From contig NZ_CP012644.1 in assembly GCF_001310085.1 (NCBI RefSeq), forward strand, positions 1 through 64,000: a stretch of DNA of 64,000 nucleotides, in the 5' to 3' direction. Positions 13,324 to 24,100 of the stretch are shown here, one piece after another. Numbering within the stretch: position 1 is the stretch's first letter; the number at the start of each line of letters is the position of its first letter. The notes under the pieces are model-generated. The model worked only from the letters and a program-made list of their open reading frames with translations, made no database searches and had not been told where the DNA came from. This DNA comes from Rufibacter tibetensis. Lineage in GTDB: Bacteria; Bacteroidota; Bacteroidia; Cytophagales; Hymenobacteraceae. The translations under genes and the position numbers were made by a program.

Positions 13324-15045
13324 TCAATACCCAGGATTTTGGCCAAACTCGGTGCCGTTAGTTAAAGCATCCAGTTCAACCTGCGGGATAGGTCTTAACA
13401 CATGATGGGGCCGTATCAGAGTGATATCAGGGTTATGCTCCCTAACACGTTCCACTAATTTACCTGTCCGTTTTAGATCCAACCACCTGGTGTGCTCCCC
13501 GGCCAGCTCCCTGGCCCTTTCGTCCAATATAAAATCAATATCAATATCACCTGCGGCGACTTCCATCTCAGCCACCTTTCCGGGCAGGGCCGCCCTTCTT
13601 CTGATTACATTGATATATTCAGCGGCCCGGGCAGTATTCCCTAACTGCAACTCGGCTTCTGCAGCAATCAAGTACATCTCCGCGAACCTCATGATGATGA
13701 TATCCTGAAAGCCAGGGTTAGCCTCTATGCTTGCCCTTGTCGGATCTTCAAACTTGGTAAGTTGGACAAAATCCCTGCCAGTTCTGATCGCACCAGCCGC
13801 AGAAGTAAAATAGGTACTATCCCGGTCAATTACAACGTATGGGAGCATTCTCTCATTTGCAATAGTTCTTTTGGTGATGTATAAGGCGGTATCTTTCCCC
13901 GGCACCATGGTTTTGCCGATCAGGCTTCGGTCTTTACCATATTCCGCCACCGTTTTCGCGGTCCAGGAGAAGGGGTTGTTCGCTATCCAAACCTCTCGGA
14001 ACGATCCTTTATAGCGGGCATCTTTTTTCTCGTCAAAGAAATCCAGCAAAGCCAAAGTTGGCATTAGGCGCCTGCTATTGTCTCTGCCATATTTCAATGA
14101 TCTCACAAGGCCGGGCTTGCCGGAATAAGGCGTCATGAACCACAAATGCAGGCGGTTTGCATCTGCATCATAGTTCAAAGCTGTATTGCTGGCTGAATTA
14201 CTCACCACATACAAAGCCTCTTTATTCCTTTTGTTATTTTTAGGATCCCACAACTCTTCGTAGCTTTTCCACAGGTCGACACCAAACTCGCTCTTCCTGT
14301 TTATCACTTCCTGCGCCACATCCCTGGCCTTCTGAAAGAAGGGGGCCGCCTCAGCACCTTTGGAGTAATAGGCCCTGGAAAGGTAGACTTTTGAGAGAAA
14401 CCCCAAGGCGGACTTCTTGGTGGCACGGCTGTACTCGGCTCCAAAACTTACCGGCAAGTGCTCAGCCGCATACGTCAGATCTTCAATCATCAGCTTGTAG
14501 AAATCCTCTACGGGACTTCTTTCCGCTGTCAGTTGGACACCTTGGGTCTCCCTGGTCCGCAACATAACCCCTCCATAAGTCTCCACCAAGTAGTAGTAAT
14601 TGAAAGCACGCACGAAACGGAGTTCCGCCAAACGGCTATTCCGCTCTTCCTGTGAGGTAAAACCAGCGTTATCAATCCTGTTGATTCCTGCGTTGGCGTG
14701 GTTGATAGAGTTCCATAATACTTGCCAGGCTTTCTTATTTGGGTTACCGTCCGCAGGTGTTAAACCTTCATATTTCGTCATCTGGCGAGCATATCCGCCC
14801 TTACCCTCGTTAAACCACAAGTCAGTTCCTGACTCAAACATAAAGAGCCCGTCCTCCTTGCCGAAAAGCTGCCGCTGTTCGGAATAGGCTGCATTTACCA
14901 GGGTCATAAAACCTTCTGGAGTACTCCAAACCGTGTCTGCCGTAGCGCCGGAGGGGTTGTATTCCTCTAAATCATTGCATGAAAACATGCCTACCATCAG
15001 TGAGGCCATCATGAAACAGGAACAGGTATATTTAAATTTCAGCAT
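13324..15045 (-). CDS. SusD/RagB-family outer-membrane glycan-binding lipoprotein (pair 1)
   Basis: Surface lipoprotein of 573 residues that binds oligosaccharide and forms the lid over its SusC partner. The signal peptide ends in a lipobox (MVGMFSC, lipidated Cys at about residue 23). The mature protein has the RagB/SusD layout: an N-terminal TPR-like region (TPEGFMTLVNAAYSE; LAELRFVRAFNYYYLVETYGG) and the C-terminal signature with RFAEMYLIAAEAELQLGN, ILDERARELAGEHTRWLDLKRTG and HHVLRPIPQVELDALTNG ending in a typical FGQNPGY. It lies 35 bp downstream of SusC1 and is followed by a terminator, so the two form a bicistronic unit. Its ligand is presumably a pectic oligosaccharide, judged from the neighbours. 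Confidence 0.96.
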   Translation of the reverse strand: MLKFKYTCSCFMMASLMVGMFSCNDLEEYNPSGATADTVWSTPEGFMTLVNAAYSEQRQLFGKEDGLFMFESGTDLWFNEGKGGYARQMTKYEGLTPADGNPNKKAWQVLWNSINHANAGINRIDNAGFTSQEERNSRLAELRFVRAFNYYYLVETYGGVMLRTRETQGVQLTAERSPVEDFYKLMIEDLTYAAEHLPVSFGAEYSRATKKSALGFLSKVYLSRAYYSKGAEAAPFFQKARDVAQEVINRKSEFGVDLWKSYEELWDPKNNKRNKEALYVVSNSASNTALNYDADANRLHLWFMTPYSGKPGLVRSLKYGRDNSRRLMPTLALLDFFDEKKDARYKGSFREVWIANNPFSWTAKTVAEYGKDRSLIGKTMVPGKDTALYITKRTIANERMLPYVVIDRDSTYFTSAAGAIRTGRDFVQLTKFEDPTRASIEANPGFQDIIIMRFAEMYLIAAEAELQLGNTARAAEYINVIRRRAALPGKVAEMEVAAGDIDIDFILDERARELAGEHTRWLDLKRTGKLVERVREHNPDITLIRPHHVLRPIPQVELDALTNGTEFGQNPGY

Positions 15046-15080
15046 CTTAGTTCAAGCTAAATAGTTCTTTAACCTCTTTT

Positions 15081-18000
15081 CTAGAAATCAATGTTCACAC
15101 CAAAAACAAGTTGTTTGTTTATGGGGTAAGACTCTGCTCCGCCACCTTCCGGGTCATAGTCTTTAAGCAGGTCGTTCTTGGAGTAAACCAAAAGGTTTGA
15201 ACCTGTGGCATAGATTCTGACCCTTTCGATTGACAGCTTCCCTGTTATACTCTTAGGTAGATTATACCCGAGGGAGATATTTCTGACCTTGAAATAAGAC
15301 CCCTCCACAATGGGTAACGTTTGGAAGCCTGCCACGCTGCTCAGGTTACTTCTTCTGGGGCGAGGATAGTCATTGGTAGGGTTTTCGGGGGTCCAGTAGT
15401 CAAACATCGACAAGCTTCCACTGGTACCTTGCGGATTATACCTGGCAAGGAATTCTGCATCGATCGTTTGCCCCCAACGGGCAAATAAAAACACCTCTAA
15501 ATCAAACGCTTTGTAACGGATGGAATTACGGAGCCCCGCTACCCACTTTGGCGCTGTAGAACCGATAAATTGCCTATCCTTATCCGGGGTTATCACCCCA
15601 TCCCCGTTCACGTCTTCGATTTTAATGTCGCCTGGCTTGAAAGGGGCACCACCAAACTTAAGCAGGGCGGCTTCGTCCGCCTCATCCAGTTGCCATATTC
15701 CCAATTTCCTATAGGTATAGAAGGAGTTCAAGGGACGGCCAAGCAGCAGGGATGCATCCACATCCCCTCCAATGATGTCCTTTCCATCGATAAGTTCTGT
15801 GATTTCCTCTTTATTTTTGGTGAAGGTCAAAGTCGAGTTCCAGCCAAAGTCTTTTTTATCGAAGTTTACAGTAGTGAGGGAAAGCTCAACACCCCGGTTG
15901 CGGGTGGCGGCTATGTTTTGGTAAACCTGTACCACTCCGGTGGATTGGGGCAAAGTCCTTGCAAAGAGGATATCCGAGGTTTCCGTATTGTAGACGTCGA
16001 TGGAGGCACTCACCCTGCTGTTGAAAAACCCTACGTCTAAACCTATATTGGCCGTTGCGGAGTTTTCCCACCCTAGTTCCGGGTTCCCCACCCTCCCGCT
16101 AAACCTGTACATAGGCGCTGGTACATCACCGAACCCCATATTGGAGAAAGCAGAAACCAGGCTCTGTGTACCGTATTCATTGATCCCCGAGTTGCCCGTC
16201 AAGCCATAACTACCCCTTAGCTTTAACAGGTTTATCGCTGATTCCTTTTCCATGAAGCTTTCTTCGCTGATATTCCAGCCTGCCGCAATGGATGGGAAAG
16301 AGGCCCATTGATTCCCTGGCGCTAATCTGGAAGCGCCATCTATTCTGTTGGTTAGGGTCAGCAGATACTTGCCTTTGTAGCTGTAATTGATTCTGCCCGC
16401 GTAAGACATCGTCTTTGATCCGACAAACTCGGATCCAATACTTCTGCTGGCCTGCTCGGTGCCATTCAGATTATAGTATAACTGAGAAGCCAGCTGTTGT
16501 TTTATTCCTGATGAATAAAAGCTATCGTTGTCTCCCTGCGTGTAATTGGTAATCCCTGTAACGGTAAAGGAGTGGTCGCCGAAATCCCTGGTATACGAAA
16601 GAATATTATCCCAATGGTAAAACCTGTTATGGGAAGAGGACATGGAAGAGAAGGAGGTTCTTTGGTTTCTGCGGGCGTATGATCTCGCATCATAGTACTC
16701 TCCCCTTCTACTGCTATTTAACCTTGAACCAAAGTTAGACCGAAATGAAAGCCCTTTGAGGGGTGTTATTTCCAGAAAAGCATTCAGACTCACGTTCGTG
16801 TTATGTGTGTTGTCTATGGCTGCATTTGGTCTTTCATCCGCCAGCGGGCTTATTATACCCTTGTCACCGGCAATGGGGTATAAGTTAATTTCACCGAACT
16901 CATTGTACGGTACGCCCAGAGGTGCCGCCGCTATGGCACCTGACAAGGGGTCTCTCCTATTATTGCGGTTATAGTAAGTGATTTGGCTCAGTAACCCCAC
17001 CTTTGCCCAGTCTGTGATTTTTTGGTCTACGTTCAACCGGGCATTGTAACGTTTCATGTCATTGAGCTCATACATTCCTTCTTCCTCAAAGTACCCCGCT
17101 GACAGGAAAGCTTTTGTATTCTCAGAGCCGCCACTCACAGTTACCGTATGGCTTTGCTGTTTTCCGTTGCGCATCAATAAATCAACCCAATCCACCCATT
17201 GCCCCTCCTGGTAGGCCTGCCACTCCGCCTCATTACTGAAAAGGGCACGATCGTCAGCGGGGCTAGCCCATGCTCCCCCAGTGCGCCAAGCTTCTCTTCT
17301 CACTTGGACGTAATCCTCCCCAAGCCTTCTCTCAGGAAAGGGGGTTAAACCATTTACCCCATAGAAGGCATTATAGGAAACCTTGATTTTTCCTGCCTGC
17401 CCTCTTTTGGTAGTAACAATGATGACCCCGTTTGCACCTTGTGAACCATAGATGGCCGTTGCGGATGCGTCTTTCAGAACTTCTATGGATTGTACATCAT
17501 TGGGATTTATATCATTGATGTTCCCCCCTTGGAAGCCATCTATGATAAAAAGGGGGCTGTTGCTACCGCTTATCGACCGGTTCCCGCGAATAGTCACATT
17601 TGGGGTAGCCCCTGCGGAACCCGAACTTCTGACAATGTCAATACCAGGCGCTCTCCCCTGTATAGCCTCCAGGGGGCTGAAGGTAGGGGTCTTTGCTATT
17701 TCCTCTGCTTTTACCGAAGATACCGAACCCGTTAGGTCTCTCCTGGTGGTGGTACCGTAGCCAATCACTACTACCTCATCCAAGCTTTCCGCCTTGGGGA
17801 CCAAGGTTACGTTTATTTCTGATTTCGCACCAACCCTGACAACGACTGCCTCATACCCGATATAAAAGAAATTCAATTCAGCATTTTCGCCGGGCACCAC
17901 AAGGCTGTACTTTCCATCAGCATCCGTCAAAGTCCCTTCTGATGTCCCTCTCACCCCTACAGAAACGCCCTGGACAGGTGCATTCTTTTCATCCTTTACA

Positions 18001-18212
18001 ACCCCGGATACTTTAAGGAGATTTTGCTGGAAGTTTAGTGCAGAGGTGACATACCCGGTTTCAGCCTCACTCAAAGGTTGCTTTCCAAGCACACCGGCGT
18101 TTGCGTAGTCCCCGGCTACCAGAAACAGGAATAGGAAACCTATCGCCTTAGGGCTAGGCGGGAACAGCCTCACGGGCTTGGTCCTTTTACAATATTCTAA
18201 CACATTCATCAT
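15081..18212 (-). CDS. SusC/RagA-family TonB-dependent receptor (pair 1)
   Basis: Outer-membrane TonB-dependent transporter of about 1043 residues, importing oligosaccharides with SusD1. The frame is open to 18242, but the ATG at 18212 is chosen because GGAG lies 6 nt upstream, a rare clear Shine-Dalgarno in this window. A signal peptide is followed by a CarboxypepD_reg-like domain (KVSGVVKDEKNAPVQGVSV), the plug domain beginning DEVVVIGYGTTTRRDLTGSV, and the SusC/RagA signature IEVLKDASATAIYGSQGANG. A 22-strand barrel follows, ending in aromatic FGVNIDF. It lies 35 bp upstream of SusD1. The tandem GCAGGAT promoter at 18525-18570 sits about 310 nt upstream, leaving a long leader. Confidence 0.96.
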   Translation of the reverse strand: MMNVLEYCKRTKPVRLFPPSPKAIGFLFLFLVAGDYANAGVLGKQPLSEAETGYVTSALNFQQNLLKVSGVVKDEKNAPVQGVSVGVRGTSEGTLTDADGKYSLVVPGENAELNFFYIGYEAVVVRVGAKSEINVTLVPKAESLDEVVVIGYGTTTRRDLTGSVSSVKAEEIAKTPTFSPLEAIQGRAPGIDIVRSSGSAGATPNVTIRGNRSISGSNSPLFIIDGFQGGNINDINPNDVQSIEVLKDASATAIYGSQGANGVIIVTTKRGQAGKIKVSYNAFYGVNGLTPFPERRLGEDYVQVRREAWRTGGAWASPADDRALFSNEAEWQAYQEGQWVDWVDLLMRNGKQQSHTVTVSGGSENTKAFLSAGYFEEEGMYELNDMKRYNARLNVDQKITDWAKVGLLSQITYYNRNNRRDPLSGAIAAAPLGVPYNEFGEINLYPIAGDKGIISPLADERPNAAIDNTHNTNVSLNAFLEITPLKGLSFRSNFGSRLNSSRRGEYYDARSYARRNQRTSFSSMSSSHNRFYHWDNILSYTRDFGDHSFTVTGITNYTQGDNDSFYSSGIKQQLASQLYYNLNGTEQASRSIGSEFVGSKTMSYAGRINYSYKGKYLLTLTNRIDGASRLAPGNQWASFPSIAAGWNISEESFMEKESAINLLKLRGSYGLTGNSGINEYGTQSLVSAFSNMGFGDVPAPMYRFSGRVGNPELGWENSATANIGLDVGFFNSRVSASIDVYNTETSDILFARTLPQSTGVVQVYQNIAATRNRGVELSLTTVNFDKKDFGWNSTLTFTKNKEEITELIDGKDIIGGDVDASLLLGRPLNSFYTYRKLGIWQLDEADEAALLKFGGAPFKPGDIKIEDVNGDGVITPDKDRQFIGSTAPKWVAGLRNSIRYKAFDLEVFLFARWGQTIDAEFLARYNPQGTSGSLSMFDYWTPENPTNDYPRPRRSNLSSVAGFQTLPIVEGSYFKVRNISLGYNLPKSITGKLSIERVRIYATGSNLLVYSKNDLLKDYDPEGGGAESYPINKQLVFGVNIDF

Positions 18213-18696
18213 ATAAATCTCCATATGGTCTAAAGGTATCATGGTTTCGGTAGTGCAATACTGATGGCATGCAATGCAATGGCTTTGCTCTTCTCGGGAG
18301 AAGCGGGCTGTTTTTTCATGGCCATCCCGTCCTCAAGCGCAGGCTCAGTCCCTCCGTGTTTCTGGCAAGGGCCCTGGGCGCGAGGCTTTTTCTTCAGGAG
18401 GCACCCTGGGGAAAAGACGGCCAGACATGGGTGAGAAAGTTTCCTGGGCAGCCCATGATTCCTTATGGAACCGCCCTATTGTCATTCATCCCCCTGGCTG
18501 TCACCAGCCCTGGAACTCAATAAATAAAAATATCGTGTTTACTAATAAAAACCATCCTGCTGTATCCTGCCTGTATGGATATATATGCAGGCAAAGAGGA
18601 TTAATAGCAATCCTTATCCCAGCAAAGGAGAAGGAAATCAAAAAGAGGTGGTGATATTTCTTGCTGGGGGCTTGGTGACCTATCGGTGAGAACCCG
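18213..18696. other. Intergenic leader and promoter region of SusC1
   Basis: This 484 bp stretch carries the tandem-repeat promoter (18525-18570), an inverted repeat GCCTG...CAGGC at about 18569-18592 next to it, and a leader of about 300 nt toward SusC1. No convincing ORF is present on either strand. Confidence 0.7.
18525..18570 (-). promoter_or_regulatory. GCAGGAT tandem-repeat promoter, copy 2 (SusC1)
   Basis: On minus, GCAGGAT at 18564-18570 and again at 18554-18560 (10-bp phase) is followed after 21 nt by TATTTTTA at 18525-18532. The spacing matches copies 1, 3 and 4. It faces the SusC1/SusD1 operon. Only the fourth base of the -7 box differs from the other three copies. Confidence 0.72.
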
Positions 18697-19647
18697 TTAT
18701 TTTGTAGCCATCTCCGATTTTAGCTTTTTCAACACCTCTTCGCTTGCTTTGAAGATGGTCCCATGTTTGTGGCCTTGCGGGACCTGCACCTGATCGCTTA
18801 CATCCGTAAACGTTTTGAAATCTTTGGTCTTCATGGCACTATACTTCTTGTCCTCATAGACATCGTAGTAGATCAGCCACTCGTCCTTTACCTTTACCAC
18901 CGTCGGGCCCTCCGTGAATTGACCGGTAAACGCTTCCGAAACATTCCTGTAAGGCCCTAAGGCATCCTTGCCAAAGGCAACTTTCAGATTTCTGTTCGGG
19001 CGCGTGTTATCTTTCAGCACCAGCACATAATCATCCTTCCCTTGCTTCACAATCACTGCATCGATCACACTGAAACTCGGATCGAATAAGAGTTTTGTCT
19101 CTGAAAAAGTATTGAAATCTTCCGTGGTGGTATAATACATCCGGTGGTTATTATTTTCTTCCTCCACCCCACGGGAAAAGCGGAATGGCACTGTTGATGC
19201 CCAGATAATAACAAACCGCCCTCTCTCCTCATCATAGTAAAGCTCCGGGGCCCAGACATTCACAGTAGTTGCCTCGTGCGCCATCACCGGAAGGAACTTT
19301 TGCCCTGACCAGTTGATTAAATCCTTTGAGCTGGCGTAACCAAAACCCTTGTCTCCGCGCCAGGCGGTTGTCCATACCAGATGAAACGTTCCGTCAGGCC
19401 CCTGTACCATTGAGGGGTCCCGCATGAGTTTCCCAAGCCCTATCTCAGGCTTCAGGAGCACCCCTTCCAGCTCTGTCCATTTATACCCGTCATAACTATA
19501 GAGCATGTGCAGTCCGTCTGTTGCAGGTTCACGAAAGGAAGTGAACAAGTACACTTCCCTATCAGCACCTTGCACCGTTCCTTTAGCTCCTTTGCAGGAA
19601 ACAAACAACGTGACGCCTATAAGAAATAAGAAAAAAGGATGTCTCAT
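18697..19647 (-). CDS. GH43-like five-bladed propeller glycosidase, lipoprotein
   Basis: Lipoprotein of 316 residues (lipobox LFVSCKG, Cys18) with a GH43-type five-bladed beta-propeller. Expected acidic residues are in place: Asp in MRDPSMVQGPDGTFHLVWT, Asp in VIDAVIVK (the pKa-modulator position) and Glu in EGPTVVKVKDEWLIYYD (the general-acid position). WAPELYYDEERGRFVIIW is the common GH43 blade motif. GH43 enzymes usually act on alpha-L-arabinofuranosides, beta-xylosides or galactans, so an exo-arabinosidase- or galactosidase-like role on pectin side chains is plausible. It is the last gene of a three-gene operon with the GH140-like enzyme 45 bp upstream. Subfamily cannot be assigned by eye. 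Confidence 0.82.
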   Translation of the reverse strand: MRHPFFLFLIGVTLFVSCKGAKGTVQGADREVYLFTSFREPATDGLHMLYSYDGYKWTELEGVLLKPEIGLGKLMRDPSMVQGPDGTFHLVWTTAWRGDKGFGYASSKDLINWSGQKFLPVMAHEATTVNVWAPELYYDEERGRFVIIWASTVPFRFSRGVEEENNNHRMYYTTTEDFNTFSETKLLFDPSFSVIDAVIVKQGKDDYVLVLKDNTRPNRNLKVAFGKDALGPYRNVSEAFTGQFTEGPTVVKVKDEWLIYYDVYEDKKYSAMKTKDFKTFTDVSDQVQVPQGHKHGTIFKASEEVLKKLKSEMATK

Positions 19648-19692
19648 GATCGTTGATGGATAGGTTTTGTGTGCAAGGGGGTAGTGCTTCCT

Positions 19693-21102
19693 CTATTTCT
19701 TATCCAGCACCAGCACCCAATCATTGCCGTCCTGTGGCTTTCCTGGAGGGTTGAATTCAGTTACACCGGTATTGGGGAATTCACCGGATGCTGTTATCTT
19801 CCCTGTCCTAGGGTCAAACCAACTTGCCTTGACCCTGTCGCCGGCAATCTTACCCATGTTCACCTTCAGATTGCGCCCGTTATAGGAGTAAATAAAGGCA
19901 TAGTCTTTTCCTCTGGTAGCAACCTGGTAATCATATTTATCCCCTTGTTCCGCAATGAGGGATTGGTCGGGCACCCGCTCAAAGTATGGGCGGGAGAGCA
20001 GTAACTGCTTCAGGTGAACCATCTGCCCGGCCCCCGGATCTTTTATGGCCTCATCCCATGTGCCCCTGGCACCGTAAGCGCTTCCGGTGTCTGTTGGTTT
20101 GTGCATTTGCATTACAGAGTTGTTTCCGTAGGTATAGCCACTCGCACCAGAAAAAACCGACCAGTAACCATACCTTCTCACATCGCGGTCCTTCCAAACG
20201 GGTTGCAGGGTATCGTGCAGACCTTGCGGAATACCTTCATAGGATGGTTCACCGTCTAGCGTTGGTTTCGTGGGAGACATTTTGTAGTCTACGGCAACAT
20301 ATTTCCAGTTATCTTCCCCATACCTCAGCTCTTTTGCACTGGTATCCTGGTCATATCGACGGTGCCCTGACTGAAACATATTGAAATCGAGCCAGGGCTC
20401 ACCATGGAACCAGGTGGAGGACTGCGTTCTACCCCGTGGATGAAAGGTAATCAGGTGGTTAGGGTCCTTTTCCCGGATGGTGTACCCGATTTTCCGCCAC
20501 ACCTCAACAGAGTCGCTTCCTTTTATGTCACCTCCGTTCAACCAAATGATGTTGGGCCTTCCCTTATACCTGGCTGCAAGCCATCCAGCGTAAGTAGCGC
20601 CCTGGGACTGATTCACAAAACCAGCTTTGACATTAGAGCCCCATACCGGGACAAGGGCCATGTACATCCCCTTTTCAGCAGCCTTGTCCACCATGTAATC
20701 CACATGGTCCCAAAAATCATACTGCAGAGAATCCTCAAAAGAGCTGCCCTCCGTGACTTTTGGCCGTGCTACATCTTTGTTTACCAATGCAGAATCACCG
20801 TAAGCGTTTACTGCCCCCACCCCATGCAGCACCATCACCTGTATCACGTTGAATCCTTTGGCTCTACGATCTTCCAGGTACTGATCAGCCTCTTCGCGGT
20901 TCAGTTTGGAAAAAAGCAACCAGCCGGTATCTCCGAGCCAAAAGAAGGGTTCTTTGTCCTCCGTCATGAAGTACCTGCCATTTTCAGATATGGCAAGCTT
21001 TTTTACGGGGTCATCTGCACCTATGCGCTCTTCTCTATTGGTGGGTGATGAACATGCCGCAAGCACAGCAGCGACAATAACTACATAAAGGCTTTTGTTC
21101 AT
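19693..21102 (-). CDS. GH140 apiosidase-like lipoprotein (DUF4038)
   Basis: Lipoprotein of 469 residues (lipobox LAACSS, Cys17) with a DUF4038 TIM barrel and a C-terminal collagen-binding-like sandwich (DRVKASWFDPRTGKI). The family includes the Bacteroides thetaiotaomicron apiosidase BT1012, which cleaves apiose-rhamnose linkages to release side chains from rhamnogalacturonan II. Candidate catalytic acids are Asp192 in WLNGGDIKGSD and Glu285 in LDGEPSYEG, at nearly the expected positions. Also visible are FFWLGDTGWLLFSKLNREEA and the downstream QPVWKDRDVRRYGYWSVFSGA block. It lies 34 bp after the beta-helix/DUF6298 gene and 45 bp before the GH43-like gene. This is the strongest single indication that the locus reaches RG-II. 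Confidence 0.88.
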   Translation of the reverse strand: MNKSLYVVIVAAVLAACSSPTNREERIGADDPVKKLAISENGRYFMTEDKEPFFWLGDTGWLLFSKLNREEADQYLEDRRAKGFNVIQVMVLHGVGAVNAYGDSALVNKDVARPKVTEGSSFEDSLQYDFWDHVDYMVDKAAEKGMYMALVPVWGSNVKAGFVNQSQGATYAGWLAARYKGRPNIIWLNGGDIKGSDSVEVWRKIGYTIREKDPNHLITFHPRGRTQSSTWFHGEPWLDFNMFQSGHRRYDQDTSAKELRYGEDNWKYVAVDYKMSPTKPTLDGEPSYEGIPQGLHDTLQPVWKDRDVRRYGYWSVFSGASGYTYGNNSVMQMHKPTDTGSAYGARGTWDEAIKDPGAGQMVHLKQLLLSRPYFERVPDQSLIAEQGDKYDYQVATRGKDYAFIYSYNGRNLKVNMGKIAGDRVKASWFDPRTGKITASGEFPNTGVTEFNPPGKPQDGNDWVLVLDKK

Positions 21103-21136
21103 TTCTATTCGGGGCTTTAGCTTTTTGAAGGCTCCT

Positions 21137-24100
21137 CTATTTGGTTAACCATAAGACGACAGGGCCTGATTTCGGACTTTTGAGCGCAAGGGTTTTACCA
21201 CCCTTTACCTGCTCCATCTTCTTTAAGGTATGGCCGTCCTTCGGATCAATCCAACGGGCTTTATACATCCCTTTATGTCCTGACAAATCAATCATTACCG
21301 GGTTTGCAGAATCGCTATAAACAATGTACCCTTTTCCGCCATTGCCGATGAACCACTGCCCCGGAGGGGTACCTGAAAAGGAAACGGGCTTCATACTGGC
21401 TGCATCCGCTAAGAAGCCCCCCTCCCTTATTGGGGGAAGGCTGGCCAGGGAACCTCCCGCCATGAAGGCGCCCCATGCCAAGTGGTTGTCGTGGCCACCT
21501 GCTGAGTAGACCACCGCTTTCTCCGGATACCGCTCGCGAAACTCCTGTACCGTACGGTAAACTGATTCGAAGGAGTTCTTTCCCGGTTTATTCAGCCTTG
21601 CATACTGCCGTGGAGCGAGGTTCTGCCCCCCTACAGGAGAATACACGCTGCCATCCTCCCTGTACCACCAGTACCTTATATCTATCAAGTCCACCGCAGC
21701 GGCGCGAACCGGATCCGACAGGATGGCATCCTGCACGTCTTTGGTAACACTCAGCCCCACGTTTGCTTTCTTGCCTGTCTCTTTCTCCCATTCCAGGATG
21801 GTGTCTATCCAGAACTGTGTAAATGCCAGGGGCCCTGTATATTCTGCACTAATAAGTTGAATCACGCTGGTGTTCCCTGCGAAGCTCTCCAGGCATTTCC
21901 GGATATAGGCTTTATGCAGTTCCCGCCGAACAGGATCCTTGATGTCATAAAACTGCTCAGCCAGGAATATTCTTTTTTCACCGGCGTAAGGGGGGGGTTC
22001 CGGGAAGCCTGTCCCATTGATGTTGTTGGCCGTCCGCCAGGGGAAGTCCGCATAATGGGCCCCCGCCTCCAGGATGTTATGTTGGAAATAATTCTGATGA
22101 AGGAGTACCAGGCCTTTCTGGTCCGCTATATCGGCAAATTGCTTCAGGCGGCTCCAGTACCAGTAGTTGAACTTAGTCAAATCGTATTTACTTAAACCAT
22201 CCCAGGCCGTCCCCTGGCCGCTCCGCGCGTAGGGGAGCTCGTAGAACGGAGCCCATACCTCGCCGTCCATGCGGCGCACCCGCTCATGGTCATCCCGCCG
22301 GCGATCATACCAAAGGCCATAGTTATGATCCATGGCTACCATGTTTTCAGCCTGCATCCACCTGGCTACCTCGTCCAGCTCATCCGTCAGCCCAATCCCG
22401 TTTCGCCCTGGCACGTAACGGGTAAGGTGCGGCTTGGATTTCTTGATTTCCAGGGGCTGCAATGTGCCTCTCCACCACGGAACAGTGTACTGCTTACCTG
22501 TTAGTACGGCTTTCCCATGCACTAACCATCCATTCTGCACTTGCACTCCCTTCTTTACGGGTTGTTTTGTGGGAACAGGTGCCTTGTAACCGATCTTATC
22601 AATTGTCTTGGCTGCGGAGGCATTTACCGGAATCGCGCGTCTTGTACTTGCCTGGTCAATCCAGTCAGACAACACAGGGCCCGGCTTTACTGCTAGCGCC
22701 GTCAGGGCAGCCGCCTGTTCCACCGTAGGGCTACTAGTCGCATTTGTCTCGATCAGCTGCAACTGCGCGCGTTCAGAGGCTTGCGCTCCTATCCTGTCAG
22801 AAAGCTGGGCATAATACAGGCTGTAAGGGGTGATATGGCTGTTTTCCTCATGCCAAAACCCATTGCCGGCAAACTGAGCCCAAACACCGAAAGCCCAGTT
22901 GTTAGCTGTTGGTGGTTTATAGCAGTCGATTCTGGAGGCTGAGCACTGCCACAACATACTGTTGGCACCGCTCCAACCGGCGCCGTTGGCTTCCTGCATC
23001 CGGTTTTTGAGACTTAACGCCTGCCCGTCCACATTCACCACATCAAATAATATACCCGATGCCCAACTGTCTATGGCACCACTGAAACTGTAGGGCAGGT
23101 AGGACTGGCACTGCACAAAGGCATTGGGCCCGGCAGCACAATAGCCTACGGCAAAGTCATGGTACCCATACTCGGCGTAAAGGCGCTGGAAAAGCGTTTG
23201 CTGCCCCAGCGTAAAAAAGGTATACCGGCGGTGCCCCCCGATCTCAGACACGGGCGCCAGGGATTTACAGTCTTCCACCGTTATCCTTTTGGCTGTTTCC
23301 AAAACAGCTACTGCCGACCCGGCAAAATGCTCAAATACGACCTGTCGCACCCAGGCATCACTGACATTCTCCATCGTGATGGCCATCCAACGGTGCGCCT
23401 CATCTTTGGGGTTGCGGGTATCATAGGTGGAACGACAGGTTAAATTCTCTACGCCTACCTGGGAGATACGCCCCGACCAGTTATAGGGGACGACATTCCC
23501 ACCCCCGTACTGCTGATCGAGGGCAGTGGTGATAGGCGCATCCAAGGTTATGGCTGTACCCTTAACGGCAACAATAGTCCTGTCCCAGAAAATATCCCGC
23601 TCCCCCGGTTTCCAGCCGATGTACCCGAGATTGCCTCCGAAATCGTTTGCATCCAATACATCGATCCACTCCTGAGTGGAGGGGCGATGCACCAGCACTT
23701 GGTCGCCAGCTTTAAATGAGTGAGGGGAGGCAACATGTACTTCCGATGCATTCACCGGCACATAACCATCGGTAACTTTTACAGCAGGCTTGAGTTCACG
23801 GTTATCCTTACCGGCAATACTGAGAAGGGTCTGCCTATCCTGCCCACTGCCCAACAGGACGGTGCCACCTGCTCCCATACCGCTACCCCGGAGCACGACA
23901 CCAGAGGTCTTTATCTTTAATCCCCCGGAGACTTCGTGTGTTCCTTTCTCCAGCAACACAGCACCTCGAATACCATTTCGGTCTTTAGGCAAAGATGCCA
24001 CGTAATCCAATGCTGCCTGTATACGATGTGTCGCATCACCGTTTATCACAGGAACCACTACCCGGATGGGCACATCCGGTATGGGCTGCTCCCCTGCCAT

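Noticed and set aside
20404-21048. 214-codon plus-strand open frame
   Set aside because: It is antisense to the GH140-like gene, low in recognisable content, and a shadow frame.
21713-21735. ACAGGAT/ATCCTGC pair in inverted orientation
   Set aside because: It lies inside the DUF6298-like coding sequence, inverted rather than tandem, with no -7 box.
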